NCBI RefSeq assembly: GCF_013283835.1
Contig: NZ_CP054052.1
Location: 3,504,673 to 3,568,672, forward strand
Origin: Poseidonibacter lekithochrous
Lineage (GTDB): Bacteria; Campylobacterota; Campylobacteria; Campylobacterales; Arcobacteraceae
Length of the DNA: 64,000 bases
Direction of reading: 5' to 3'
The position numbers and the translations under genes were made by a program. Each line of letters begins with the position of its first letter. The stretch's first letter is position 1. Positions 13,942 to 22,953 of this stretch are shown here, in pieces. A model generated the notes under the pieces. The model searched no databases. It was not told where the DNA came from and was given only the letters and a program-made list of their open reading frames with translations.

Positions 13942-15182
13942 ACACTAATATTTGATAACTCTTTTTCTTTAAAATCTATCACATCTTTTAGATTATGAAT
14001 ATGTTTATTTTTTTCTTCTAATCGTTTTTCTAACTCTAAAATTTTTGTAATTCTAATATCAAGTTCTTCTTTAAGGGAAGTATTTTCTTTTTCATAAATA
14101 TCATTCTCTTTCTTTAGCTGTACAGCTAATACAGAAGCTTTTTTTACTTTTTCATTTGCAGAGTTTGTAATATGAATATTTTTATCTCTTATATCTTTCA
14201 TTTCATCTTCATAATAGTTAATTTGAGAACTTAAACTTACTGTTTTATCTCGAAGATCAAGAAGTTCATTCTTATGACTTGAATGATTTACAAGTTTACT
14301 TTCAAGGTCTTTTATTTGTTTTAAATTGTCTATCTCTTTTCTTTTTGTATCTTGAATATTTTGAATAACTCTTTTTTTAAATTCTCTTTTTTCTAATTCA
14401 TCATCTGTAGTTAAAAATCTAATTCCTACAAATTCAATAATATCTTCACCAAAATCATCAAAGATTGGAATAATAGTTGCATTTACATAATAAGCACTTC
14501 CATCTTTTGCTTGGTTTTTTACCTTACCTTGCCATGTCTCACCACTTTGAATTGTTGTCCATAACTCTTTAAAAGCAGCCTTAGGCATATCAGGATGTCT
14601 CACCATATTATGGGCTTTACCATATAACTCTTCTCTTGTATATTGGGCAATATCACAAAAGATATCATTTGCAAAAACTATTTTCCCTTTTGTATTTGTT
14701 TTTGATACAATCGCCACATTATCAATAGCACTTAGGTATCTCTCTAACTCTTTTTTTTGTTTTTTGATAGTATCTAATTGATGGTAAGCATGACATACTT
14801 TATTTACTTTTCCTAATAAATCCTCAATATCAAGAGGTTTTAGAACATAATCAGTAACATTTAATTTAATAGCACTTAATAAGTATGATTCTTCTGAGAA
14901 AGCTGTAGTAAAAATAAAAGGTATCTCTTCATCTTTTTCTCTTATAAATTCCAAAAATTTTATACCATCAACTTTAGGCATATTAATATCACTAATAATT
15001 ACATCAATACGTATATTTTGATCTATTGCTTCGGTATAAAGATCCATTGCTTCTTGACCATTTTTGGCAATATAAACTTTTTTTACTAGTCTTTCCAAAA
15101 AAGAAACTGTTTGTTCTCTTAGAACATCGTCATCTTCAGCATAAAGTATATTTAGTTTATTTAAGAATTCTACTTGTGTCAT
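13938..15182 (-). CDS. Response regulator with Aer-type PAS domain and long coiled coil
   Basis: 414 residues from the ATG at 15182, chosen because AAAGGGGA lies 6 bases upstream; a longer frame to 15212 lacks such a site. Receiver domain about 1-125 (acidic pair EDDD at the start, phosphorylated Asp in IISDINMP, Lys in VLKPL). A PAS domain (about 145-265) carries AHNMVRHPDMP, as in the FAD-binding PAS of the Aer redox-taxis receptor. From about 275 to the end is a coiled coil. No kinase, cyclase or DNA-binding output is seen, so it may act by binding partners. Last gene of a three-gene operon. Confidence 0.82.
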   Translation of the reverse strand: MTQVEFLNKLNILYAEDDDVLREQTVSFLERLVKKVYIAKNGQEAMDLYTEAIDQNIRIDVIISDINMPKVDGIKFLEFIREKDEEIPFIFTTAFSEESYLLSAIKLNVTDYVLKPLDIEDLLGKVNKVCHAYHQLDTIKKQKKELERYLSAIDNVAIVSKTNTKGKIVFANDIFCDIAQYTREELYGKAHNMVRHPDMPKAAFKELWTTIQSGETWQGKVKNQAKDGSAYYVNATIIPIFDDFGEDIIEFVGIRFLTTDDELEKREFKKRVIQNIQDTKRKEIDNLKQIKDLESKLVNHSSHKNELLDLRDKTVSLSSQINYYEDEMKDIRDKNIHITNSANEKVKKASVLAVQLKKENDIYEKENTSLKEELDIRITKILELEKRLEEKNKHIHNLKDVIDFKEKELSNISV

Positions 15183-15241
15183 ATTTATCCCCTTTGATAA
15201 ATTATAACCCAAGAAAGTCTCAAAATAATACTAAAATTATT

Positions 15242-17389
15242 TTATAACTTAATTTCGTATCTATTTCTTCCATTTCTTTTTGCTTTATATAAAGCATCAT
15301 CTGCTCTTTTTTGAATACTCTCTTCATCATCATCCTCAGTAAATAAAGTAAGTCCATAAGAAGCAGTAAGATAAGGAACAGGTAATAAATCTAACTCTTT
15401 TATAGCTGCTTGAAGTTTACAAACAAGTCCTTCTAAATCTTCTATTTTTGCAAAACTAGCAATAATTACAAACTCTTCCCCACCCCATCTAGCGAAGAAA
15501 TCATCTTCTCTTAAACTATTTTTTACACAAGAAGCAATACTTACTAAAACATCATCACCAATTTTATGCCCATAAGTATCATTAATAGATTTAAAATAAT
15601 CAATATCAATCATAATAAGACCAAATTTTTGATGATATCTTTTATTACTTTTTATTTTTACTCTGAGTTCTTTTTTGAACTCTCCTCTATTCTTAATTCC
15701 CGTTAGAGAATCATGAGAAGATAAATATTCCAACTCTTTTTTATCAGTGATATTTTCTTGATAAGAGCTATATCCTACTTTTTCACCCTCTTTATTAAAT
15801 AAAGGATCAATAGTAAGTTTTACCCAATAAACTTTTTTATTTTTTGCATAGTTTTTAATTTCACCTACAAACTGCTCATTATTATCTAATATTCGCCACA
15901 TCTGCTCATAAAACTCTTTTGTCATATCAGGAGTTTTAAATATACTATGGTTTTTACCTATTAATTCATCTTCTTTATATCCTGTTAATTTTTCAAAGGC
16001 TTTAGATACAGAAGTTACTCTTCCTTGTAAATCAGAAGTAGTATATAAAACTGATTTACTAATTACATCTTGTGATCTTTGTAATTGATATGCTTTTTTA
16101 TTAATCTTATTTTCCATTGCTAATTGCTCTGTAATATCTCGAGCAACTGCTATCATAAACTCTTCGTTATTACTTTGAACATAACTTAGATTTGCATCAA
16201 CAGGGATTTCTTTTCCATCTTTTGAAATATATATTGATCTAATACTTAAATACTTCTCTTCTTTTAATTTTCTAACTTCTTCATCCCAAGTTAAAGAGAT
16301 TCCATTATTAAAAGGTTTTTTAAAATCTAATATTTTTTTATTTAGAAACTCTATTCTTGAATAAGCTAAAGTTTCACAAGCTTTTTTATTAACATCTAAA
16401 ACAACACCATCACTTAATCTAATAACATAAACCGCATCATTTGTATTATCAAGCAAAAACCTAGCTCTATTAAGTTTTTTAAATATTTTTTTGAAATAGC
16501 CATTTAAAACAATATAAATAGCTAAAGAAGAGATAATAAACAAAAAGATGCTGTTTATCATGAATAAAAGGAATCGTTTCTTGTAGTTGCTTATATCACT
16601 TAAAAATATAAACTCCCCTATTTTTTTCATGCTCTGATCAAAAATCGTTTTATTAATGATTAAATATGTTTTATCTTGGAAATCAAATTCAATATCAGTA
16701 TTACGTAAATCTAACTTCATAATACTCTCTTCTAAAGATTTATTATCAAAGTTACAGTAGTTACAAAAAGTATAATTACTCATTGTTAAGGTTTCTTTTT
16801 TAGGGTCATTTTTAATAAAAACATAACCTCTTGTATCAAATAAATTTGAAATTCTATTTTGTAAAAGTACAGGATTTATTGAGAGTTTGATATAGGCTAT
16901 TCTTTCTAAATCTTGATATATTTCTTTTATATATGAATAAACTAATTGTTTATCTTCTAACTGAAAGAAACCTTTATTATAAATACTTTTACTTATTGAT
17001 TCATGTTTGATTTTTGATGTTTTAGAAAAGGAAATTAAAGAACTCCCATCTTTATTGTAAAGTTCAATAGATTTAAAACCTTTGAGGTTATCAATTAAAA
17101 AAAGATAATCTTTTGAAAAGAGGTCTATTAGGGTACTTTTATCTTCAGAAAGTAATGCCTTGATTTTCTTTTCATTTTCAAATGAAAGAATAGCATTTGC
17201 TCTTTTGAAAAGTTGTTCTTCAAAAGAGTTTTTAACTACTGTGTTATACATAAAATCTATTTTTTTATTCATTAAAGAATAAAAGTATTTTTGTTCTCTT
17301 TTTTTATCAAAATATGAATTTATAATAAAAACAAAAAATATAAAACTAAATATAATTAATGTACTAGATAAGACTCTAAAACGACTCAT
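15242..17389 (-). CDS. Membrane sensor diguanylate cyclase (periplasmic sensor-PAS-PAS-GGDEF)
   Basis: 715 residues. Transmembrane helices at about 7-25 and 272-298 enclose a periplasmic sensor of about 245 residues, probably a double Cache fold, that contains a CNYC pair. Two PAS domains follow (about 315-425 and 440-550; the second has GKNHSIFKTPDM of Aer type), then a GGDEF domain (about 555-715) with an intact GGEEF active site and an RxxD inhibitory site five residues before it. It should therefore make cyclic di-GMP with product feedback. Starts 3 bases after the upstream gene, so co-transcribed with it. The ligand is unknown. Confidence 0.88.
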   Translation of the reverse strand: MSRFRVLSSTLIIFSFIFFVFIINSYFDKKREQKYFYSLMNKKIDFMYNTVVKNSFEEQLFKRANAILSFENEKKIKALLSEDKSTLIDLFSKDYLFLIDNLKGFKSIELYNKDGSSLISFSKTSKIKHESISKSIYNKGFFQLEDKQLVYSYIKEIYQDLERIAYIKLSINPVLLQNRISNLFDTRGYVFIKNDPKKETLTMSNYTFCNYCNFDNKSLEESIMKLDLRNTDIEFDFQDKTYLIINKTIFDQSMKKIGEFIFLSDISNYKKRFLLFMINSIFLFIISSLAIYIVLNGYFKKIFKKLNRARFLLDNTNDAVYVIRLSDGVVLDVNKKACETLAYSRIEFLNKKILDFKKPFNNGISLTWDEEVRKLKEEKYLSIRSIYISKDGKEIPVDANLSYVQSNNEEFMIAVARDITEQLAMENKINKKAYQLQRSQDVISKSVLYTTSDLQGRVTSVSKAFEKLTGYKEDELIGKNHSIFKTPDMTKEFYEQMWRILDNNEQFVGEIKNYAKNKKVYWVKLTIDPLFNKEGEKVGYSSYQENITDKKELEYLSSHDSLTGIKNRGEFKKELRVKIKSNKRYHQKFGLIMIDIDYFKSINDTYGHKIGDDVLVSIASCVKNSLREDDFFARWGGEEFVIIASFAKIEDLEGLVCKLQAAIKELDLLPVPYLTASYGLTLFTEDDDEESIQKRADDALYKAKRNGRNRYEIKL

Positions 17390-17392
17390 AAC

Positions 17393-19246
17393 TTATTTCT
17401 TAAATACAGAGGTTATATCATTACGTAAGGCTATGTATTCAAAAACATTACCATTACTATCTTTTAGAGGCATTATAGAAGTTTGTACAATATAATCACT
17501 ACCTAATTTTGTTTTGTTTTTTATAACACCACACCATATCTTTTTCTCTTTTTTAATGGTATGCCACATTTGTTCAAATAACTCTGCTGGGGAATCAGGA
17601 TGTCTTATGACACTATGTGGTTTTCCTATTAATTCCTCTTTATCATAACCAGAAACAGTACAAAACATCTCATTAACATAAGTAATAATTCCATTCTTAT
17701 TTGTTTTAGAAATGATTGCAGATTGGTCAACTATTATTTTATAAGACTCAATTAAAACTTTTTGTTCCATAAGTTCATAAATTAATTTCGAATGATCAAT
17801 TAATTGATCCACTTTTAATATAAATTCTTCTGCATATATAGGTTTTCTCAAACACTCTGAAGCGCCACTTTTATAAATCTGTCTTACGGAAGGACCATTT
17901 CTATTTCCTTCTGCTAAAACCATAAAAGGTAAGGTCTTATCAATTCCACTTTTTACATCAATTAAAAATTCAAAACTACTTTCATACTCTAAATCTAAAA
18001 TCACTAAACTATAAGTTTTTGTTTTTATTAAATCGTAGGCTTGAGTTAATTCATTTAAAATATCAACATTGTAATTTCTAGGCAATAAAAGATCTTTTAT
18101 TTGCTCACAAATTCTTTTTGATTGTTCAATTACTAAAACATTATTGAATTTAGTATTTTCTTCAACTTTTAGTATTGTTTTATATAAAGTTTGTGATAAA
18201 TGTCTTACATCATTTACATCAATTACATAATCCAAAATTCCTTTAAAATATAAGTAATCTTTGTAATGAATATCTTTACTTGTAGATAAGATTATCATCT
18301 TAACTAAACTCAAATCTTCTAATTCTCTAATTAAATCTATACACTCCCCATCCGGAAGGTTTAGATCTGAGATAATATAATCAAATTTATCAGAAAGAAG
18401 GACTTCTTTAGCTTGTTCCATTGTATTAACATACTCACAAATAAAACCAAATTTATTTAGCTGATATGCTAGAAGTTCACTTTTTTTACTATTAGCTTTT
18501 ATGATTAGTATTTTTAGATTTATATCCGTAAGATTACTAATTTTAAAATCTAAACTTGTATCTATGGGAGAGTGGCTACAAATACGGTATCCAATACCAC
18601 TTTGATTTTCAACAATTCCACTATAAGTTTTTTTTCTAATTTTTCTAATTACTGTTCTTAAAGTATCAATTGTAGCTTCATTATCTCTGCCAATTGAGTT
18701 TTGTAAAGTACAATATGATACACACTCACCTTTTGACTTTATAAGCTCTTCAATTAATGAATTTTCTTGTGCAGTTAAAGGTATTAGATTCTCATTTTTT
18801 ATAATATGAAAAGAGTTTTTCTCATATAAAAAGTTATGTCCTAAATCATATAATAAGTTGCTCTCTTCTTCTGGGATTTGAACTCTTATTTTTAATTTTT
18901 GAATAGAGATATTAATATTATCAAAGGTTTCAGTTTTAAATAAAAAACTGTCAACTTTTAAAGGAATAGTTTCAAGTAAAGTTTCTTGCTCAACATCCTT
19001 AGTTAAAATAAATGTTTTTATATCAGGATTAGTGTTTTTTATCTTTTTAATTAACTCTAATCCACTGCCATCTATTAAATTTATATCAGTTATTATCAAA
19101 TCAGGCTTGTGGAATGAGTTCTCTATTAATGCATCTTTTAATGAATTTATATATTTTACATCATACTCTTTCTCTAAAAGATAGCCAAGAAGTTCCTGGG
19201 CATAGTCCTTTTGAGAATCAACATAAAGTATCTTTATCTTATTCAT
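17393..19246 (-). CDS. Multi-receiver response regulator: REC-wHTH-REC-REC-PAS
   Basis: 617 residues. REC1 (about 1-120) has the phospho-acceptor Asp in IITDIN and Lys in LFKTE. An OmpR/PhoB-type winged helix (about 135-228) ends in IVENQSGIGYRI. REC2 (about 242-355) keeps IISDLNLPDG but lacks the acidic pair and the conserved Lys, so it is probably not a normal phospho-switch. REC3 (about 366-485) has VILDLE and LRKPI. An Aer-like PAS (about 495-610) with GKPHSVIRHPDSP is last. Placing the DNA-binding domain second instead of last is unusual. Start has AGGAT upstream. First gene of the three-gene signalling operon; no partner kinase is adjacent. Confidence 0.85.
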   Translation of the reverse strand: MNKIKILYVDSQKDYAQELLGYLLEKEYDVKYINSLKDALIENSFHKPDLIITDINLIDGSGLELIKKIKNTNPDIKTFILTKDVEQETLLETIPLKVDSFLFKTETFDNINISIQKLKIRVQIPEEESNLLYDLGHNFLYEKNSFHIIKNENLIPLTAQENSLIEELIKSKGECVSYCTLQNSIGRDNEATIDTLRTVIRKIRKKTYSGIVENQSGIGYRICSHSPIDTSLDFKISNLTDINLKILIIKANSKKSELLAYQLNKFGFICEYVNTMEQAKEVLLSDKFDYIISDLNLPDGECIDLIRELEDLSLVKMIILSTSKDIHYKDYLYFKGILDYVIDVNDVRHLSQTLYKTILKVEENTKFNNVLVIEQSKRICEQIKDLLLPRNYNVDILNELTQAYDLIKTKTYSLVILDLEYESSFEFLIDVKSGIDKTLPFMVLAEGNRNGPSVRQIYKSGASECLRKPIYAEEFILKVDQLIDHSKLIYELMEQKVLIESYKIIVDQSAIISKTNKNGIITYVNEMFCTVSGYDKEELIGKPHSVIRHPDSPAELFEQMWHTIKKEKKIWCGVIKNKTKLGSDYIVQTSIMPLKDSNGNVFEYIALRNDITSVFKK

Positions 19247-19329
19247 TATAATCCTAGGTTCTTAAATTTATAATAAAATAATATTTAAAAAAAATGAATA
19301 AAAAATGAATAATCTTAAATATTTTTGAA

Positions 19330-20073
19330 TTATTCTATCTCCATAATTAATAACTTAATATTTTTCTTCTCTTGTATTTCAACTAGAGTTAATCCCTCAA
19401 GATTCTTATCCATAAATTCGGCTATTGAGTTAATATTATTTATAGCTAAATGTTTTAGTAAAGCACCTCTATAATGTTTAGCCCAATGACTAATAACTTT
19501 ACCGTCTTTTATAAACTTAAATGTTAATACATTAGCATTTTTTATTTTATAAAATTTTTCATAATGCCCTGCTCTTAAATCAATGATTTCATCCCCTAAA
19601 TAATCATTTAGAGCTTCTGTGAAATTCTCTTGATAGAACTTCTCTACAGCAGTTTGAGGAAGTTTAGCACCTTGTTTATATTTATAATCTGGAATTAAAT
19701 CATCTGCTTTAATAGGACCAAAAAGATTAGAGAATAATACAACATTATCATCAATATATTTTTGGGCATTATCATCTAAATTATTGTATTCAATTGCATC
19801 AAAAGCAACACCATTGTATCGCTTGATAGCTTTCATTGTTTTCTTATTTTTTAGACTTTCTTTATATCTTTGTACTTCATCTAGCTTTTTTAATCCAAAC
19901 CATTTTGACAATTCTTCTATTGAAGAACTTTCTAATAAACTTTCATATTTTTCAAAGATTTCATCTCTTTTATCAAATAGTTCTTCTAAAAAAAAGTTCT
20001 CTTTTGAATAAACTGATTGATTCCCACCTTGGTTTTTTGTTTCTGCTGGTGCTAATAAAATTTTCATTTTCAA
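19330..20073 (-). CDS. yaaA: YaaA family peroxide stress protein
   Basis: 247 residues, the family length. Recognised by the start KILLAPAETK (family: MLxLxSPAKT), RYNGVAFDAIEY near 84-95, LFSNLFGPIKADDLIPDYK and the C-terminal SHWAKHYRGALLKHL. In E. coli YaaA lowers free iron and protects DNA and protein from peroxide; it binds DNA through a helix-hairpin-helix-like motif. Two Met codons 6 bases apart could be the start. Its start overlaps the stop of the preceding gene by 4 bases. Confidence 0.85.
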   Translation of the reverse strand: MKMKILLAPAETKNQGGNQSVYSKENFFLEELFDKRDEIFEKYESLLESSSIEELSKWFGLKKLDEVQRYKESLKNKKTMKAIKRYNGVAFDAIEYNNLDDNAQKYIDDNVVLFSNLFGPIKADDLIPDYKYKQGAKLPQTAVEKFYQENFTEALNDYLGDEIIDLRAGHYEKFYKIKNANVLTFKFIKDGKVISHWAKHYRGALLKHLAINNINSIAEFMDKNLEGLTLVEIQEKKNIKLLIMEIE

Positions 20074-20753
20074 CCTTTTTTAAAAATATTTCGAATTTTA
20101 GCCAAAATTACTTTCTTAAATCTAAAGAGCAATAATAGGAAAAATATTAAGAAAAGTATTATCCACATAAACTGACTATCTAAACCCAGTATTAAATCCA
20201 TAATTTCTTGTAAAAAAATTGCCCAAAGTGAAATTGAAAATACTGTAGAAATAAAAACGATAAAGATTATATTATAGTGTCTCATTCCAATTAAGTATCC
20301 GATAATTGAACCTACAATTGGACCTGTCATCCAAAAAGGAATTAACACAAATACAAAAAGTGCAAATTTACCATATTTCTCAAAAGATGCTTTATGCTCA
20401 TTTTTCTTCTGTTTTACTTCTTCAAAAAAACTCTCTAAAGCTTTTACTTTTACTATACCTTTGAAACTCAACACAAAAAGCGGATAGATGATCATAACTA
20501 ATATGATTTCAGTGTAAATATTGGTAGAAATAATAATAAAATGTGAAAGTTCAGAAGCATAACCTAAAGATAAAGCAGGGACTCTTCCTATAAAAACATT
20601 AGATAATACCATAGCTGTTATCTTATTTGCTAGACTTGAATCAATTTGATAACAAAAAATTATAAGTATTACTAATAAAAAAATCATTAAAAGAGCTAGT
20701 AAAAATATATTACCTTCTTTACCTTTAAATAAGTTTTCTATTAGTAGTTTCAT
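20070..20753 (-). CDS. Small multidrug export family membrane protein
   Basis: 227 residues with four to five hydrophobic helices. The block YGKFALFVFVLIPFWMTGPIVG (about residues 127-148, given as key pattern YGxFALFxFVLIPxWMTGP) matches the family named small multi-drug export protein. A transport role is only a family label. It sits between ychJ and yaaA with overlapping stop/start codons on both sides. Confidence 0.75.
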   Translation of the reverse strand: MKLLIENLFKGKEGNIFLLALLMIFLLVILIIFCYQIDSSLANKITAMVLSNVFIGRVPALSLGYASELSHFIIISTNIYTEIILVMIIYPLFVLSFKGIVKVKALESFFEEVKQKKNEHKASFEKYGKFALFVFVLIPFWMTGPIVGSIIGYLIGMRHYNIIFIVFISTVFSISLWAIFLQEIMDLILGLDSQFMWIILFLIFFLLLLFRFKKVILAKIRNIFKKG

Positions 20754-21163
20754 TAGTCAATAACTCCACTATGATAAAGCCATAATCCATTAATTTTGAA
20801 GAATTTACTTTTTTCTACAAAAGATACATCATTTCCATGTTGAGTTATTAAAGCTTTAAAAGTAACATAGGCTTCATTCTCCCCATCAATAAATTCTAAA
20901 ATAACTAAACCATTAAATTCACTATTTTTAGAAAACTCTTTTATAGACTCAGACCAAGAATCTTTATCGTCTGTATAATCAGGGTTCTCTTCATGAGTCG
21001 TTTTCATAATATATTTACTATCCCCTACTACATATGCACTATATCTAGACTTCATTAGTTCTAGAGCATTTGAAGCATTAAGGCCATTATGAAAAAGTTT
21101 ACAACATTTTTTTAATTTTTTTGATGAGCCACAAGGACATGGACTATTAACTGATATTTTCAA
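20753..21163 (-). CDS. YchJ family protein with SEC-C zinc motif
   Basis: 136 residues. The SEC-C motif CPCGSSKKLKKCC at about 8-20 binds zinc, followed by the YchJ domain with ALELMKSRYSAYVVGDSKYIMKT and a C-terminal WLYHSG. I start it at a TTG (21163) because AAAAGG lies 6 bases upstream and the family begins just before the CPCGS. A longer frame reaches a GTG at 21229 but adds residues the family lacks. Function unknown; an NTF2-like fold is proposed for the family. Stop overlaps the next ATG (TAATG). Confidence 0.82.
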   Translation of the reverse strand: MKISVNSPCPCGSSKKLKKCCKLFHNGLNASNALELMKSRYSAYVVGDSKYIMKTTHEENPDYTDDKDSWSESIKEFSKNSEFNGLVILEFIDGENEAYVTFKALITQHGNDVSFVEKSKFFKINGLWLYHSGVID

Positions 21164-21209
21164 AAGAAACCTTTTATATATATTTATAAAAGATTTTAAC
21201 ATATAAGTA

Positions 21210-21233
21210 CTTAGTAGGGAAAGCCCCACTAAG
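21210..21233 (-). terminator. Hairpin after the ComEA-like gene
   Basis: CTTAGTAGGG-aaag-CCCCACTAAG forms a 10-bp stem with one mismatch just after the stop at 21235. There is no strong T run, so it is a probable but weak terminator. Confidence 0.55.
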
Positions 21234-21234
21234 A

Positions 21235-21642
21235 TTAATTTTTTGCTTGTTTTTTAGCTTTTTTCTCTTTCATTTTCTTATTGATTTTCTGTTTTCTAGC
21301 TTTTTTTTCTTCTTTAGATAAGTTAGATTTTTTTACCTTATCAATTTTAGCTTTTCTTTTTTCTTCAACTTTTGATTTTTGCATCTTCTGTTTTTTCTTT
21401 GATTTTGAAACAGTTTTATTTTTCTTGATATTACCAATAACACCTGGACCAAAACCCTTGATTGATTTTAAATCATCAGCAGAATTAATTTTATTAGTTT
21501 TTCTATACTTCATAATCTGATCGGCTTTTTTAGGACCAATTCCCTTAATAGACATTAATTCCTCTTTTGAAGCAGTTTGCAAATTAATTGCTCCAAACAT
21601 AAATGAAACACACAGCATTAACAATAAGACTAATTTTCTCAT
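21235..21642 (-). CDS. ComEA-like helix-hairpin-helix protein with Lys-rich tail
   Basis: 135 residues. Signal peptide about 1-17 (ends FGA). A double helix-hairpin-helix domain (about 18-75) has INLQTASKEELMSIKGIGPKKA and the second hairpin SIKGFGPGVIGNI, as in ComEA DNA-uptake receptors. The remaining 60 residues are an almost pure Lys/Glu helix. ComEA binds incoming double-stranded DNA in the periplasm; the basic tail could add DNA contact, which is an inference. No other competence gene is adjacent. Confidence 0.82.
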   Translation of the reverse strand: MRKLVLLLMLCVSFMFGAINLQTASKEELMSIKGIGPKKADQIMKYRKTNKINSADDLKSIKGFGPGVIGNIKKNKTVSKSKKKQKMQKSKVEEKRKAKIDKVKKSNLSKEEKKARKQKINKKMKEKKAKKQAKN

Positions 21643-21774
21643 TTTATTCCTTTTAATAATTTTATTTATTATATCTTATTCCTAATAAAACTTAGTCTTT
21701 TTTATAAGGTTGAGAAATAAGTTAACTTTTGTATAATATATTTCACAGAAAAGCACATAGGAAGAGGAAAGTAT

Positions 21775-22173
21775 ATGCCAATAGAATTAATATCAAATGT
21801 TGCATCAATTGCAATAATCTTTACAATGTTATATAGATATTTAGCCTACAAGAAACATCTTGATGTAATTAAAGGTTTAGCTAGTTTACAAGAAGAAGAT
21901 CAATTAACAAGTGAAGATATCGAATTCATTAAATCTAATGAAAGAGAATACAGCGAAAAAGTTGCGAAAACAGAAGCAAATGTAAAGATCTCACAACCAA
22001 TACTTATACTTATTGCAGGGGTATTAATATTAACATTTAGTTTTCAAGAGGCATTAATTCATTTAAATGTAGTAGTTGTAGCATTTATATTTATGCAAGT
22101 GGATAGAATTCATAAAAGAAATATATATGGGTTTTTAAATCAGATAAAAAAAGCAATTAAAAAAGAGGACTAA
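21775..22173 (+). CDS. Small membrane protein of unknown function
   Basis: 132 residues, not recognised. An N-terminal hydrophobic helix (about 8-24), a charged Glu-rich middle (30-65) and two hydrophobic segments (about 74-90 and 95-108) are visible, followed by a basic tail. The ribosome site GAGGAAAG is 5 bases before the ATG. Single gene ending in a shared bidirectional terminator. Confidence 0.7.
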   Translation: MPIELISNVASIAIIFTMLYRYLAYKKHLDVIKGLASLQEEDQLTSEDIEFIKSNEREYSEKVAKTEANVKISQPILILIAGVLILTFSFQEALIHLNVVVVAFIFMQVDRIHKRNIYGFLNQIKKAIKKED

Positions 22174-22186
22174 CTCTTTTTTAATT
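22155..22186. terminator. Bidirectional terminator between convergent genes
   Basis: AATTAAAAAAGAG and CTCTTTTTTAATT form a perfect 13-bp stem with a 6-base loop. It overlaps the stop codons of both flanking genes and gives T runs on both strands. Confidence 0.85.
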
Positions 22187-22828
22187 ATGGATAAGCTCAT
22201 TTAACTTATCATAGTCAAGTATTTTAATATGACCTTTGTCATTTTGAATAACACCATCTTTTTTCATTTTTGATATTTTTCTTGAGAAAGTCTCAGGAGT
22301 AATATTTAAGATTTGTGCAATTTTAACTTGTTTTAGATTTTTTAATAATGCTTCATTATCTTTCAAGAACTTAGCAATTTTTTCTATACTATTTGAGCTT
22401 ATATTATATGAAATAAAACTCTCTAATGCTTTAATTTTTCTAGTTAAAGATTTAATAAAGAACATCGCAATTTCTGGCTTTAATAAAAACTCTGCTTTAA
22501 ATTTTTCATAATCTATTAGTAATACTTCAGCATTTGTTTCAAAAGCACAGTTTGCAGGGAATCCCATTTCTTCATAGTTTGCAATTTCCGCTATTAATGA
22601 TGGTGCCATTAGATTATGAATAATAACTTCATTATCTTTATGGTCATGCGTATATAACTTTACAACACCTTTTACTAATAAGTGTAGATATTTAGGCTCT
22701 TCACCTCTAAAAAAAAGTATTTCATCTTTGTTATAATGTTTTTTAACTGATATTTCTTTTAGTCTTATTAACTCTTCTTCTTCTAAAGTAGAAAAGAAAA
22801 AAAAGTCTTCTATTCCTAGTGTTTCCAT
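22181..22828 (-). CDS. Crp/Fnr family transcriptional regulator
   Basis: 215 residues. A cyclic-nucleotide-binding-type beta barrel (about 10-120) is followed by the long dimer helix and a Crp-type winged helix (about 150-210) with VKIAQILNITPETFSRKISKMKKDGVI as key region. No N-terminal Cys cluster, so it is not an oxygen-sensing FNR; closer in layout to the NO-responsive NssR/Dnr types, though the signal is not proven. A perfect FNR-like palindrome lies 19 bases upstream of its ATG, which suggests autoregulation and control of the divergent gene. Confidence 0.85.
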   Translation of the reverse strand: METLGIEDFFFFSTLEEEELIRLKEISVKKHYNKDEILFFRGEEPKYLHLLVKGVVKLYTHDHKDNEVIIHNLMAPSLIAEIANYEEMGFPANCAFETNAEVLLIDYEKFKAEFLLKPEIAMFFIKSLTRKIKALESFISYNISSNSIEKIAKFLKDNEALLKNLKQVKIAQILNITPETFSRKISKMKKDGVIQNDKGHIKILDYDKLNELIHN

Positions 22829-22846
22829 AATTATTCTCTCTTATTA

Positions 22847-22860
22847 TTGATACTTATCAA
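22847..22860. promoter_or_regulatory. FNR-like operator TTGATACTTATCAA
   Basis: Perfect match to the Crp/Fnr-family consensus TTGAT-N4-ATCAA in the divergent region between the regulator gene and the YgbA-type gene. The centre is about 25 bases from the regulator start and about 100 from the other start. The site is seen in the sequence; occupation by the neighbouring regulator is inference. Confidence 0.75.
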
Positions 22861-22953
22861 TGTTTATACTCTTATTTTATGTAAAACTTCTATAAAGTAA
22901 ATTTAAATAGGACAATTATTACCCGAAATATATAAAAGAAAGGTTATTTTGCT

